A stretch of 64,000 nt of DNA from Axinella damicornis (Eukaryota > Porifera > Demospongiae > Axinellida > Axinellidae), in assembly GCA_963931865.1 (NCBI GenBank), contig OZ007509.1:3301554-3365553 (forward strand). Reading direction: 5' to 3'. Positions 35,708 through 46,781 of this stretch are shown here, one piece after another (positions within the stretch are counted from its first letter, which is position 1; each line of letters starts with the position of its first letter). The position numbers and the translations under genes are program-made. Below the pieces are notes generated by a model. It saw nothing but the letters and a program-made list of their open reading frames with translations, was not told where the DNA came from and did not search any database.

Positions 35708-38700
35708 CTATACAGCTTTGATTTTAGGTGGAGGTTCCATCTCAGTCTCGTACTCAATCTCCACCCTGGCCCTCTGTCTCTTCCTCCTGAGGAGTACTGG
35801 TTCCCTCTCCTCCTCTGACTCACTGCTCTCTCCCTCCTCCTCACTCTCTGCTGCCTCCTGGGTTGTGCAAGTATGCATGGGGTGGGTGTGGCATATAATT
35901 ATGCATGCTGTGTGGCAAAATTATGTGGGCATATGTGTGCATGGTGTGGATACATGTGAGGATTGCATGGGACGTGTTGGTAAGTCTGACAGTTTCTAGA
36001 CCATATTGTCCTATGCAGTTTTTCCAATGCTTTTGTGCTATAGTAACAAGTGACAAATTCAACTACCTCCCAGCATCCTTGAGAACTTCTTGTCATATAC
36101 AAGAGGAGGATACACATGTACCTGTACATGTAGGACTTGACTCAAGACAAGGCCCCACCCCCCACCCCCATCAAAAGTACCTCTATGCCAATATCAATAC
36201 ATTAAGATTTTAACGTGTGTCTGTCTGTGAGTGACGGAAGTGGGATGCTCATGGGGCGGGATTAGACTATAGTGACGCGCGACCTTCGTACTTTAATTTA
36301 TTTACTGAACCTCAAACTCCGCGGAGAATGTTCGAGAACATTGGGCCCGGGCATGGGCTGGAATCCAGCAAGCAGATGTATGCAATCGGGGAGCAGCAGT
36401 TGAAGCGGACGCAATCGGGGAGCAGCCGAGCGATCGGGAGCAGCAGCTGAAGCGGACGCAAGTGGCAAGCAGCAGCTGAAGCGGACGCAATCGGGGAGAA
36501 GCAGCTCTGCACAGAGAGTGTCCGGCGCCGAATTACGCACGGTTGGCGAACAAGGGAAAGTAGCTGAGCGAGCGAAGCGAGCTCAGCTACTTGTATATAC
36601 TATAGGTGAGTGAAAAAGATAGTCCTAGGATTGAGGCAAGACCAGACCCTCGATCTGTGTGACAACTAGATGCCTGTGGATATGTAGAATAGAGAAGGAC
36701 ATGCATGGGCCTCACTGCCGCCTCAGCCACCTGAGCCAAAGCCCAACCCCACGGAAACTAAGTGGCTTGGTGGTGGTGGGTCGTGGAGGTGCATACAGTG
36801 GTCCACTGACCTCTATGTCACTGATGTCACTTTCCTCAATCTCATCTTCTGCTACGAATTCAGGGGTTTCCTCTTCCTCCTCTTCCTCTTCCTGAAGAAG
36901 AATGTTACACTCACATCAGACTCTCATCAACTGAACTGATCTCATTCACCGCTTCAAGGAAATGGCAAACCACCACTACAAGCTGGCAGCTGCTGTACAT
37001 GTATGACTGTCACAGTACGTGACTGCCCACCTCCTCCTCAGGAATCTCCTCCTCGTCTAGAGCCTTCACAAACGCAGTGGACGGGAAGTTGTAGATATCA
37101 CCATACTGCAAAGACAATGGAGAGAGATAGAGAGACCCCATTACATTCTGGCACACTACCAGTACATTCTGAGCATATGACAGTATGATGGAAGGGAAGT
37201 CTCTTGCTCCTGGATGTAATCCAATCCTGCTACTGAAACAACAATCCGGCAACAGCTGCTTCTTTGGTCTCTTGTACTTACTGTTCCTTTCTTTAGTCTT
37301 TCAAGTAGCTCCTTCTCGATGGCCGTCTCCACCCGAGCTACGACCAGAGCTTTAGCCTGCAGGGTTCAACACAGAACACATTCACACATCCACAGCTCAG
37401 AGCTGCACATTGGATCAACAATGCTAACTGCTACCTAGCCTCATTCCCAGGTTCCATTAGCCTGGGAACGAGGCTCAACCTTGGAAGTAGCTCCGAGCTC
37501 CACCTTAGCTAACTGCAGTGAGGCTCTGCTACCATGCATTCACGCAAAATAAAATCATCATCATCCATATTCTACACAGAACTGAGATCCCACTAGCAGA
37601 AGGAATGGGAATCGGGAAGTGAAAGTGTGCTCTGAGGCAGCCCCTCACACATGTATCCTGCTGACTTGCTCTTCTACAGAAACATACCTCTCTCCTCTTC
37701 TCTCGTTTCTCCACCTTTCTGTTCAGTGGCACCAGTTTCTTCCTGAGGGAGAAGATGGTACGTGCAGATCAGTGACAGTCAGTAGTGTGTCTGGAGTAAT
37801 GGAGCATGAGTCAGTTCCCACTCACTGAGTCTTCAGTTTTAGTCTCCTCATTCGTATCAAATACTGCGTGTGCAGAGAATCAAAGTCAAAGGAGGGAATC
37901 AAGTCAAGAGTGACAACAGGACCACACAATCCTCGAGTCATGTTCTACCAACTGGTAACATCCTGTGGTAATGGTTACTACAGAAGTTGAAGTTTTGAAG
38001 GCACGAAACCTCATGTTAATGATGATGTTAACTTCAAAGGCATAAAATGGCCACTGAGCTATGAGTGTTCTACACAGTCAAATTCCTTCCTGTCTCCACC
38101 CACTATTCTTTCGCAGAAAGAGACTGTGAGTACAAGGGTGAGTTGTATTATGCACAGGTTGAAGTAAACAACACGCGAACCAAACACAAATAATTTGTGA
38201 TCCTTTGCTGGCCATGAAGCCCTCCCTCCCCCATAGTATCCACCAGAGTCCAGACAGGGAGAGCCTGGGTCACTCAACTTCAAGAATCTGAGGTGTGGCG
38301 TACCTGGGTGATCTTGGTAAACCTCTGCTTGCACTTGTGTATGAGAAACTTGGGCCAGTAAATTAAGTGAGTGTTGATCTAATGACAGACAGGAGAAAAA
38401 TGCAACAGTCAACAACCACTGCTGGTTGTCAAGGTAATTTCTAAGTTGGCACAAACTTGCTTCAGCGCTGTCTCATAGTTTTTCGAGAGCTTGACCCTCT
38501 CCCACATTCTCGCAGGCTGGTGGGCCCTCTCGATGGTCTTCATGTACAGGTACACCAGACCTGCAATATTATGCAGCATAGGTTCAATCTGAGCTCCAAA
38601 GAACACATTGTGGGACGGGGGAAACTGTAGGACCCCATGGGGGCAGGGCAGTCTTACCATCATGCTCTCTGACAGTGGCGTATCTACTGTTAGCCAGAGG

Positions 38701-39253
38701 GCAGGCCTGTCTTGAACAAAGACCGGTGACGTTGTATTCGTTGCGGCAGAACGTCTGGCTCCTGGTTCTGTGAGGTGAAGCGCACATGGGTGGTTATTCT
38801 GGTAAGTACCATAACGCTACAATATTAACATATTTTGCGTGTGAGAAACCTGTGCACATGCAAACAGTTTTCAGTGGAGCTGTACTGGTATTACATTCTA
38901 TCATAGTCACACCAGATGGTCGACTAGTATTATATATATGGGCCAGATGTTACAAAACACACGTACACACGTACATTTCCACACCTCGTGAACACCAGGC
39001 CACTGGGGGGTTAGGGTGCGCATTAGGATAGTGCAGGCTTTATTGTTTCTAGATACGTTTCCGTGATGTCATGCACTAATATCTCCGGAGTTGCTATATA
39101 GAATGAGACAACAGGACTTACTTCGACATGAAGGAACAAAACCCATACTTGATTATCCCCCATATCACCTGTAAGAAAGAAAAGGCATGCAGGTTACATC
39201 ACCACATGATGCTAACTATATAGCTCCAACACACCTACCTCGTCACTCTGCAT
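35708..39253 (-). CDS. MAK16: MAK16, pre-60S ribosome assembly factor, 11 exons
   Basis: Nucleolar protein of early 60S assembly. Exons in transcript order: 39239..39253, 39122..39168, 38658..38767, 38457..38560, 38304..38378, 37826..37863, 37688..37742, 37282..37356, 37031..37105, 36811..36891, 35708..35857. They sum to 825 nt (274 aa; human about 300). The protein starts MQSDEVIWG, has the Cys-rich [13 protein letters not shown] and [11 protein letters not shown] block, then [65 protein letters not shown], an acidic tract, and the C-terminal [15 protein letters not shown], all in family order. The last intron holds the 36201 repeat. It converges with RRP12, with 119 bp between stop codons, and diverges from ATP5MK. 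Confidence 0.96.
36201..36595. repeat. Dispersed 300-bp repeat, copy 2 (MAK16 last intron)
   Basis: Same start (TTAAGATTTTAACGTGTGT) and core as 28206..28507, but with an internal 20-28 bp unit (GAAGCGGACGCAATCGGGGA) amplified about four times. Confidence 0.85.
37436..37475. repeat. Minimal family 1 MITE, 40 bp
   Basis: TAGCCTCATTCCCAGG and CCTGGGAACGAGGCT with almost no core. It lies in a MAK16 intron. Confidence 0.8.
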
Positions 39254-39576
39254 TCTCAGCTCGAGAAGACCTAGGATCTAAAAATCGTCCATGTGTTGCG
39301 TAGTGCGCTTCAAATAGAAATTACTGAGTACTAGGGTGCATTAAATAGAGTGAACAGAGCCGCCGTCTGCTTTTTGCAATTTGGTGAGTGATTGATCAAA
39401 AGTTGAGGTGCCCTATTTAGGTGTAAAGCCGATTTGCTCGCTTTTATGTGATTCAAAAGCATTTTTTCTGGTTCTGGGTGATATTTGTACTGATTGTTCT
39501 GACCCAATGTCCTAGCCAGTCCTCATGTCATTGACCTCTTTCCAACGCACATGTACACACAGCTGCCGAGGTTAGG
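39254..39576. promoter_or_regulatory. Divergent promoter of MAK16 and ATP5MK
   Basis: 323 bp separate the two start codons on opposite strands. A GGTGAGTG near 39383 and an AG near 39562 suggest a 5' UTR intron for ATP5MK. No TATA box seen. Shared control is inference. Confidence 0.6.
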
Positions 39577-40162
39577 ATGGCTGGGGAGAACCAGGCTGCA
39601 GCAGCTGCCCTCAAGGGCTGGATGGTCTACTTCAACAATGTCACTGTGGCTGGAAGAAGAAATGTAGGCAACCTGTGCAGAGAGAAGTGTTGTGATTGTG
39701 GGCGCTGATAATCATTGGAGCCTACACACATGTACCTAGCCCTGTAGTCTCATTTCCGGGTCTTCCTCCATCCATTTTATTTGTCGCTTGCAGTACGCAA
39801 ATCTGAAGAAGAAAGTCTTAATTGGTAGATTTTGCATCACAGAAGTGCCATCTAGATAGCCGAGGGTGGGCTCTGACCACAATATTTAGTGTTTCCTACT
39901 TGACCAGACCCTTGGATCGTGAATAACAAGCTATTGATGCTGCCTTGCAAACACTGGTCTCCAATGTACAAGAAATCTTTTGTCAAGACTGAATGTGGGA
40001 AGGCCTGGCTCATCTTGTGCACGTGGTCTCTATTTAGTCTGTAGACCAACATTTTCTTCCACATCCTAGATTGTGATAGCTACCTGGGGAAGTATCTTTG
40101 GTCTTGTTTGGCTGATACGCAGGAGAAAGCGAAGCAAGGCAAATGCAGTTCAGGCTCCTTAA
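39577..40162 (+). CDS. ATP5MK: ATP synthase membrane subunit k (DAPIT/USMG5), 59 aa
   Basis: Small inner-membrane subunit of mitochondrial ATP synthase that supports dimerisation. Two exons, 39577..39663 and 40070..40162, joined in phase 0 give 59 aa (vertebrate protein 58 aa). The first exon has KGWMVYFNNVTVAGRRN, matching the family's KYFNSYTLTGRMN. The second begins IVIATWGSIFGLVWLIRRRK, matching VLATYGSIALIVLYFKLRSKK, and is a single membrane helix with a basic tail. The start ATG follows AGG (AGGATGG). It is head to head with MAK16. The length, intron position and both halves fit, though the gene is short. Confidence 0.9.
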
Positions 40163-40833
40163 AACACTACACCTGTCACGTACTCTTGGTTGTACCGAGA
40201 CTGTACATGTACAGTAACATTAGGGCTGTACGGTGTATTATGTATATAGCTATTCTATTGTATATTCCTACAGTCATGTGTAGAATTGTGTTGAAGTAAT
40301 GGTTGCTATAGTGCAACATGCATGCAGCTGTGTTCCTGAAGATTTCCTCCTCTACAAGGACAAAATAGCCTTTGTCGACCATGAGCAGAGTTGTTATGAC
40401 ATGTCCAAATTACCGATTTCCGTGGTATCATTTTTGGGGGCATAATAGGTAGTATGTGAAAGGTTGCAGTAAACGTGTTCCATACTTATTTCGTATGAAT
40501 ATAAACTACATGGATAATTCCCAACTTACACTATTAGTCACCATACCGGTGCTGGCAAATGGTGAAGTGAGCACGCGTGCTGGCAGCCATTAGGGATTAT
40601 ATACGAACTAAAGCATGCACTCATAACTCCACTCCAAGGAGCCAGAGTTTCTGCACAATTGTTATACAAAGTGCCGGGATGACGGCACTAGCAATAGTTC
40701 ACGATGCGTGCATAGTGTAGTCAGAATCTTTGTCCTCCCCAAGTGCTCATTACATGCACGTACGTGGAGACAATAAATGCTCGAATAGTCATCCTCAGCT
40801 GGTCGACATTTCAACTACACACTATTTATACAG

Positions 40834-40999
40834 GCCGGAGCTGAAGAAACCAAAATGGGATCTTCATGTGATACCACCCCCAGAGTACCAGGCAGCTCGT
40901 GCATGTGGACTCATGCAAGCTTCAAAAAATTACTCTGATTGCATTGGTAGCTGCTTCTTCCAAACAGCTCTTATGTATGGCTTGCCCATAAACCAATAA
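40834..40999 (+). CDS. Unrecognised terminal exon
   Basis: After a TATACAG acceptor the frame reads PELKKPKWDLHVIPPPEYQ, continues with three Cys residues (RACGLMQAS, DCIGSCFFQ) and ends GLPINQ. The stop TAA overlaps an AATAAA polyadenylation signal (40996..41001), which supports a real 3' end. The first exon is unclear; an ATG at 40679 (MTALAIVHDA) could splice in frame at a weak GTGCAT donor. About 64 aa in that case. No family recognised. Confidence 0.45.
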
Positions 41000-41322
41000 A
41001 ATAGCAATTGTCAACTACATCACTGCTACTAAATATAAAAATAAACAACTAATAAACTAATATCAGGAATGCGGTTTCTACTTGAAATCATACCAGTTGG
41101 CCTAAGATTATGTAACTCGGAGAGACAGATCAATGTACACTGCATGTGCCTTGCACAGTCGTATAACTGCTATGCGGACATACATGTATGTTCCTGGGAA
41201 TGAGGCTATTGTATATAGATGTTCCTAAATGCCTATGTGTCTTGGGTGCCTGGGTGCCCAGCTCTAGAGGAAATTGGCAGATGCGTATATGTGAGATGTG
41301 GTTGTGGTGAACTACATGTACG

Positions 41323-42531
41323 TCAATTATGATTTCCTGTTGCAAGTTCCAACTTTCTGAGGCGTTCATCAAAGCTCTGTAATTTGTCCTGTGCAAGTTC
41401 CACCTTCTGAAGTCTGCTATCATACTTTTGGACTTTCTCATAGACAGACTCCAACTGCGTTTTAAGCACCTTTTCTAGGCCTTGCACATCTTGTTCACAT
41501 TTCTGAACTCGGTTTCTTAAATCGGATGATTGGGCTGCTTGGCCAGCAATACCTTCAAGAGGTGAAGACAGAGAATCAACCACTGGTGGGTCATGTAGTT
41601 GCTGGGAAGAAGTTGATGCGAGTTGCTGGCTGGGGGTTGCATGTGCTGACAGGTCACTATCCAGCTGCTGGAGGGCAGATCCGAGGGTTGATGTGCTATT
41701 CAGTTGTCGGATAGCAGATTCAAGTGTCAATGTGCGACTGTCCAGCAGTTCGAAGGAATTTTCGAGTGCTGATAGACGACCACCCTGATTTCGGACAACA
41801 GATTTGACTGTTTCGAGCACTGATGTGTGATTGCCCGGTTGTTCGATTGCTGATGCGTGACTGTCGAACCGCTTGTTGGAAGTTGTGTGATTGCCCAGTT
41901 GTCTGTCGGAAGCTTCAAGAACTGGTGCACGGTTGTCCAATTGTTGGCTGGCAGATTCAAGTGTTGATGTGCGACACTCCAATTGCAGCTGTTTGGAACT
42001 TTCAAGAGCTGTTGTACGACTGCCCAATTGTTCACTAGTAGATTCCAGTGTTGCTGTGCGACTCTCAAGAGCAGTTGTACGACCGTCTAATTCTTCATTG
42101 GTAGATTCGAGTGTTGATGTGTGACTTTCCAGCAGCCGTTCGAGAGCTGATGTACGAGTGCCCAATTGTTCACTGGTAGATTCGAGTGTTGATGTGTGAC
42201 TTTCCAGCAGCCGTTCGAGAACTGATGTACGACTGCCCAATTGTTCACTGGTAGATTCGAGCGTTGATGTGCGACGTTCAAACACTGCAACATATTTACA
42301 AAGTTGTTCTTCGACATCAGAAGAGCGACGCTCAATGTTTTCTTCAAGAGCAACAGTGCGACGTTCAGCTACTAGCTGCTGGCATTCCACACTCTCCACT
42401 CGTTCATTTGTTTCACGCAGTTTGATCTCAAGGGAAAGGAGTGTAGAATAGACTACCGTGAGCAAGCAGCCTCGACTGGGGTTCAATCCGCCTGTAACTA
42501 CGCACTGCAGAATTTCCTTAGCTGATTGCTC
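41323..42531 (-). CDS. Coiled-coil protein exon with 14-17-residue repeats
   Basis: Open for 402 codons after a TATATAG acceptor at 42532 (first residues EQSAKEILQCVVTGGLNPSR). The body is a long heptad-rich coil with repeated RTSTLESTSEQLGSRT-like units (about residues 85-260), a Ser/Gln-rich hinge, and a second charged coil ending LRKLELATGNHN before the stop. No ATG near the exon start, so an upstream exon is needed; 45210..45266 (minus) ends in the same phase and is a candidate. It resembles the exon at 46275..46781 in layout. Function unknown. The repeat could have expanded recently, since the DNA units are also similar. Confidence 0.6.
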   Translation of the reverse strand, partial: EQSAKEILQCVVTGGLNPSRGCLLTVVYSTLLSLEIKLRETNERVESVECQQLVAERRTVALEENIERRSSDVEEQLCKYVAVFERRTSTLESTSEQLGSRTSVLERLLESHTSTLESTSEQLGTRTSALERLLESHTSTLESTNEELDGRTTALESRTATLESTSEQLGSRTTALESSKQLQLECRTSTLESASQQLDNRAPVLEASDRQLGNHTTSNKRFDSHASAIEQPGNHTSVLETVKSVVRNQGGRLSALENSFELLDSRTLTLESAIRQLNSTSTLGSALQQLDSDLSAHATPSQQLASTSSQQLHDPPVVDSLSSPLEGIAGQAAQSSDLRNRVQKCEQDVQGLEKVLKTQLESVYEKVQKYDSRLQKVELAQDKLQSFDERLRKLELATGNHN

Positions 42532-42667
42532 CTATATAAAAGCATAGAGTACAACATTAGCCAATACCCACTGCTAATTGAATAATGCTCAGTTGATAAA
42601 CAGTCAGAAGTCCTAGTGTGGGTCTACCAAACACTTGAGGTGAAAGAGTTCCGAAGTGCTTTAAATT

Positions 42668-42994
42668 TCACTTTTCAAATATCAGTTCTGCAGCAAACAT
42701 TAGTAAACAATAGAGTATGTCATCAATCGTCAGACACCATATAAAATCGGACACCGCCGAACTATTCGCAACAATGGTCCTAGAAACGCTACGTTCCAGG
42801 TGGAAGTTAATCCCATATGCTCCATATTTTTCCGGGCGGTTTCCTATAAAATCGTAGCTTAAGGTAGGAAACATGGGTACAGCGATCTCCGAAACCAAGT
42901 TGATGGATAAATGGGCAGCATCAAAGCGTACACAAGTTTCAGCAATAGTTTGCAACAAACTGCTCCCTCTGCTTGAAAATGCCCTAAAACTCAA
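42668..42994 (-). other. Unassigned minus-strand open stretch
   Basis: Open for about 108 codons with ordinary composition (contains FPTLSYDFIGNRPEKYG and SSAVSDFIWCLTIDD) after a TTTTAG. No ATG, and it ends in a stop. It may be an unspliced exon or the remnant of a gene next to the coiled-coil exon. No family recognised. Confidence 0.25.
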
Positions 42995-43140
42995 TTTTAA
43001 GGCCCTCTACTAAACTGAAAATTTGGACCCTCTCCAAGGCCCCACCCACACTCTGACCCCATCATCAATACACACACAGAACAGTCTAAGTCCTCTAGCC
43101 TGTGCTGTTAAATGCAGCCTTGCTTCCACTCCTCTGCCGT

Positions 43141-43207
43141 GGGCCCAGTGGCTTAGCGGTAAGAGCGTCTGACTAGAGGTCTTGGGTTTGAATCCCAGCT
43201 GGTCCCA
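43141..43207 (+). repeat. tRNA-derived SINE head
   Basis: Starts GGGCCCAGTGGCTTAGCGGT (box A TGGCTTAGCGG) and has GGGTTTGAATCCC (box B) with a pairing TTGGG/CCCAG arm and an acceptor stem GGGCCCA/TGGTCCC with one mismatch. The anticodon arm is about 8 nt too short, so it cannot be a working tRNA. The body after it has no clear end. Confidence 0.75.
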
Positions 43208-44552
43208 GAATTTTTTCTGTGGATTATTCTCTCTCTCCAAAGCTTGCACTACGTATGGATTTACCACCTGCTCTCCTCAGTTGCAGGCTACAGCCCAAAA
43301 CTCACTGCAGCCCTCATAAACAGAGGTTTGGCTACCCTAGGCTTTCAAAAAAAATTTCCACGCACACCAACTACAACCGACTAAAGCCAAGGCCAGTTTC
43401 CAAAAGGTCAACCTACCCCTTGCAAAACTAGGTATGCTTTTCCACGTTCACCTCTCGGTTACAGAGTTTTGGCCACACATCTACTCCCTCTCACCAGCCA
43501 AATTCGCCCTAACACGAAAATGGGTGGGGCCTGTAATGCCGAAAGGTCAACTCTCTAGAGTACCTTGGCCAGGGAGCTGTTGGATGCTGTTCACTTTGCT
43601 GTTCTTTGGCCACTTCAGCAGCCCCACAAACATTCCTGCTCACTCGACCTAGCTACTCACACTCAGATAGCCCATCGCTACATTCAATAAGCTAGAATAG
43701 CTCCTCTTTTTTGTGTTCAAACCAATCTTCAAAGTACCGCACGGCCACATCAGAGTACCGATTTGAAACTTGAAAGGGCCGCGAGCCGCATCAAAGAGAG
43801 AAGCCCCCCTTGTTTATTCCAGTTGCCGCCATGGGAAAACGTAAACATATTACTAACTCTCAATAACCGTATGCGAGTGACGTCATCTCATGAATTATTC
43901 ATGAGCAAAATTACACAATTTTGCCAATGCCAAGCTTCCTACCTTAACCAGGAACCCATTAACCGATAAATTGTTTTTCTCCGGAGGTCTCTCTTAGCTA
44001 ATAGATGCACTAAACCTACCATATTTCCCATTCTCTCTGCTTTTCAGCCCCCAAACTCCACACACATGACCATGCAGCAATCCTCTACACATTTGTGACT
44101 CTAACCACACCCACCCATCAAGGGGCATCCAATAGTCACGGCTCTCTGCCGACCATCGCTCGTCTAGACCGAGAAAAACGCTTCACTGCCAGAAATGGAG
44201 GCCCTACTAGGCGAGAGGACTGTTTTCTCGGCCCATTTGTGCAAAGGAGAGAAATGGCCCACCCAGCTCCAACCAAGAGCTTTTCAAGGCCAAGCCCAAA
44301 AGCGGCCATGCTACCTAGGCTCAGTGCTGAAACCCACCCACCTCCCCTTGTCCCGCCCTCTCTGCTGGCGCAGAGCCTAAGTCCCAAGGACATTGCCGGA
44401 AGTCTGACATCACTGATGAAAGTCTCATGCCGTCTGTAGACGGCTTTATCGGTTAAAGTGTTAATCATGTTGTGGATATGCATAGTTTCGACCTCTAATT
44501 TACTTCTGTTGTCTTGTATGACTATATTTCAACTCCGCAGCAGTATTTTATC
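43208..44552. other. Gene-free stretch with repeat remnants
   Basis: No exon found. Near its right edge, GCCGTCTGTAGACGGC followed by GGTTAAAGTGTTAA resembles the end of the TTAA element at 12119, and may be the right end of a related piggyBac-like MITE; a possible left end TTAACCGATAAA is near 43957. Confidence 0.4.
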
Positions 44553-44643
44553 TAGTCTCGGCCCCAGACCCAAACCAACCCCAGCGCGGATCGCTTCCAG
44601 ATGCGATCCGTGCTGGGGTGGTTTGGGTCTGGGACCGAGACTA
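44553..44643. repeat. Family 1 MITE, nearly perfect palindrome
   Basis: TAGTCTCGGCCCCAGACCCA opens it and TGGGTCTGGGACCGAGACTA-type sequence closes it; inner arms GCGGATCGCTTCC and GATGCGATCCGTG also pair. Confidence 0.92.
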
Positions 44644-45209
44644 TATTTTATCAAGCCTGGTCATAGAGCGATCCAGTCTGGTTGGAATGATGCCCAATGA
44701 TTGAAGTATACAGTCTAGTGGAGTCCGAAGACAGAGGTCGCCCTCCGAGCGTTGATGGTCCGGATGCAATGGCTATTGCATTTGTGGCATAACTTGAAGC
44801 TTCTTATTCACTGCCTCGTGAAAATAAAAGCACAAAGTATAGTTTAGTTTGCGATCTTACTACGCCCGAGAGATATCACATTGTCCGCTTGATATCGAAA
44901 ATAGAGCTACTCTATCTGACTAGGCAAGTTATCAAGGGCTTCATTATGGCACCCAGCTAGAAATTTCTGGCAAGAACAACTGTAACTATAATCACCTACT
45001 GTGCAACTGACACCATGGGTACCACTGACAACCAATTTGTAGCAATTACTACATTCTAGCACCTACAAATCATTGCTCAGCAATTGTGTAACCGGAACTT
45101 CTCTAGCTCTCTTTCTCTGGTGGGTGGGGTCTGGGGCTCCAGACAAGTGCCAACTCAGCTAAACAACTTCACACATCCACTCATACTAGTATCTAGGCCT
45201 CCACCCAAC

Positions 45210-45266
45210 CTGCTGATCAGTGACTTGCTTGGCCTCCACCTCGAAATTGGACCTTCCAGAAGCCAT
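45210..45266 (-). CDS. Possible first coding exon of the coiled-coil gene
   Basis: ATG at 45266 (ATAATGGCTTC) gives MASGRSNFEVEAKQVTDQQ up to a GTTGGG donor, phase 0. The coiled-coil exon ending at 42531 starts in phase 0 with EQSAKE. The join is plausible but rests only on phase and order. Confidence 0.35.
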
Positions 45267-46274
45267 TATGGTCTGAAGTCTCTCGGGATCGGGAGAGAAC
45301 TGGCGCAGTATCAAGTCACTTCACGTAAGATACCGTATTGCATAGGCAGCGCCGCCAGCGCCGACGCTCTGATCGAAGGGGACGCTCCCCGGGGAAGTCC
45401 AAAGTGAAAGGTCAACATAACTACGCCACGTACAACGTGAAATGCAGCGCAGCTCGATCGAGCTGTGAACTTGCAACTCCGAACTCATGCAGACCACACC
45501 CCCTGGAGGCCTCAACACGCGGCGCGGCGCGAAGGTACGGTGTACGCGAAACTCCGTATACTCAGAGGAGGAGTGCAAGCTTACGGAGGTTCGTATTCGT
45601 CCGTTACTTACTTCTTCCGGTAGTATCCGTTGTGAAATCGGAATTATGCGATTTCCGTGTAACGAGGTCATGTCCTAACCTCCTCTCCCTTCCGCGTTTC
45701 CGTTACTTCATTTCCGGGAGGGAGAGGAGGGTCTAGCAGCTAGACTAGGTCATGTCAGACGATTTCAAGAAGCAGATTTTGCACCGTTCCAAGATGTGTT
45801 CATGTGAACAACTAAACCTTCGAGATATGTAACAGTGTATTTCTAGAGTCTATATAGCCATCAAGACTGTTGGGACTGCTCCCGTCTTAGCAGTATACTC
45901 TTTGCATTAAAATGTCATGAAACAACAATTATAAATACAACCATCATACTGTGGAGCGGATATAAATATATGGGCAAAGTAATACGTACACAATATTACT
46001 GGTGAAGGGATGGAGGGGATAAAATAGCTTCACTGCATTCATGATAAACTGTAACAGGGAACACACAAAACTATACACCACAACAGTACATGTAACTTTA
46101 TTGCCTATGACCGGCATTACAAAAGTCATGAAACAATAACTCTGCATGGAGCTGATACAAAATTAGGCAAGCAATAAATCCTGCTTTAGTGACAACACAC
46201 AGAACTATACACCACAACATTAAACTAGTCTCGTTCTTAGGGGGGCCTGGAAATGAGACTAAACATTAACACAT
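45267..46274. other. GC-rich upstream region
   Basis: 45340..45740 is CpG-rich with several CTTCCGG/TTCCGGG motifs of ETS type (e.g. near 45612 and 45712), like a promoter of a broadly expressed gene, probably the minus-strand gene starting at 45266. A family 1 MITE (TAGTCTCGTTCTTAGG..) is at 46227..46262. Confidence 0.4.
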
Positions 46275-46781
46275 TTATAAGGATTTCGATACCGGTTTGG
46301 CAACAGGTAAGCTATCCATCCGCTGCATACACACCATGTATGTCAATTTGAGTTGCTGTATGGCATGATCGTGTGAGGACGTGGAACATTCAAGCTGATC
46401 CAGACGCTGTTCAATACTTGTCTTGGCATTAGGAGTCAGAGTACCACACTGCCCTACCATCTGATCGTGAGGGTGGTCGGCAACTTCCTGAACTGGAGCT
46501 TGCATCAGTAGGCGGGGATGTTCACCATCAATTGAAGTCTCCACAAGACGATCGCATGAGTTACCCAACTCATCGCTGACGCTGGTAAAAGTAAGGTTTC
46601 TCATTTCAAGACTACTAACTCTGCTGGATAGGTTTGCCTGATTGGTCTGTACGCTTGTGAAGTTGGTCTGTAAATTTGCAACATCGGTCTGCAAACTCCG
46701 GACTAAGGATCGCATGGACGAGTCATCATCGTCAGGATGAGGTAGCTCAGATAAGCATAAACCAACCATCTGTGAAGCACC
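46275..46781 (-). CDS. Second coiled-coil exon, possible relative of the first
   Basis: After a CTCATCAG acceptor the frame reads GASQMVGLCLSELPHPDDDD, then a coil with SLQTDVANLQTNFTSVQTNQ, a linker, a second coil (IEQRLDQLE, HDHAIQQLKLTY) and ends PVAKPVSKSL. About 168 codons, phase 0 start. The layout (short hydrophobic start with a Cys, long coil, polar linker, short coil) parallels 41323..42531. The 5' exon is not found. No family recognised. Confidence 0.5.
   Translation of the reverse strand, partial: GASQMVGLCLSELPHPDDDDSSMRSLVRSLQTDVANLQTNFTSVQTNQANLSSRVSSLEMRNLTFTSVSDELGNSCDRLVETSIDGEHPRLLMQAPVQEVADHPHDQMVGQCGTLTPNAKTSIEQRLDQLECSTSSHDHAIQQLKLTYMVCMQRMDSLPVAKPVSKSL

Noticed and set aside
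41727..42353. Open frames overlapping the coiled-coil exon in other frames and on the plus strand
   Set aside because: Shadows created by the repeated coil units; the minus frame at 41323..42531 has the heptad pattern and a proper acceptor.
43141..43207. A tRNA gene
   Set aside because: Box A and B are good, but the anticodon arm is about 8 nt short and no anticodon loop forms; it is called a SINE head.
45338..45736. 132-codon Arg/Ser-rich open frame
   Set aside because: GC-rich promoter-like sequence with open frames on both strands and no domain; more likely CpG-rich non-coding DNA.
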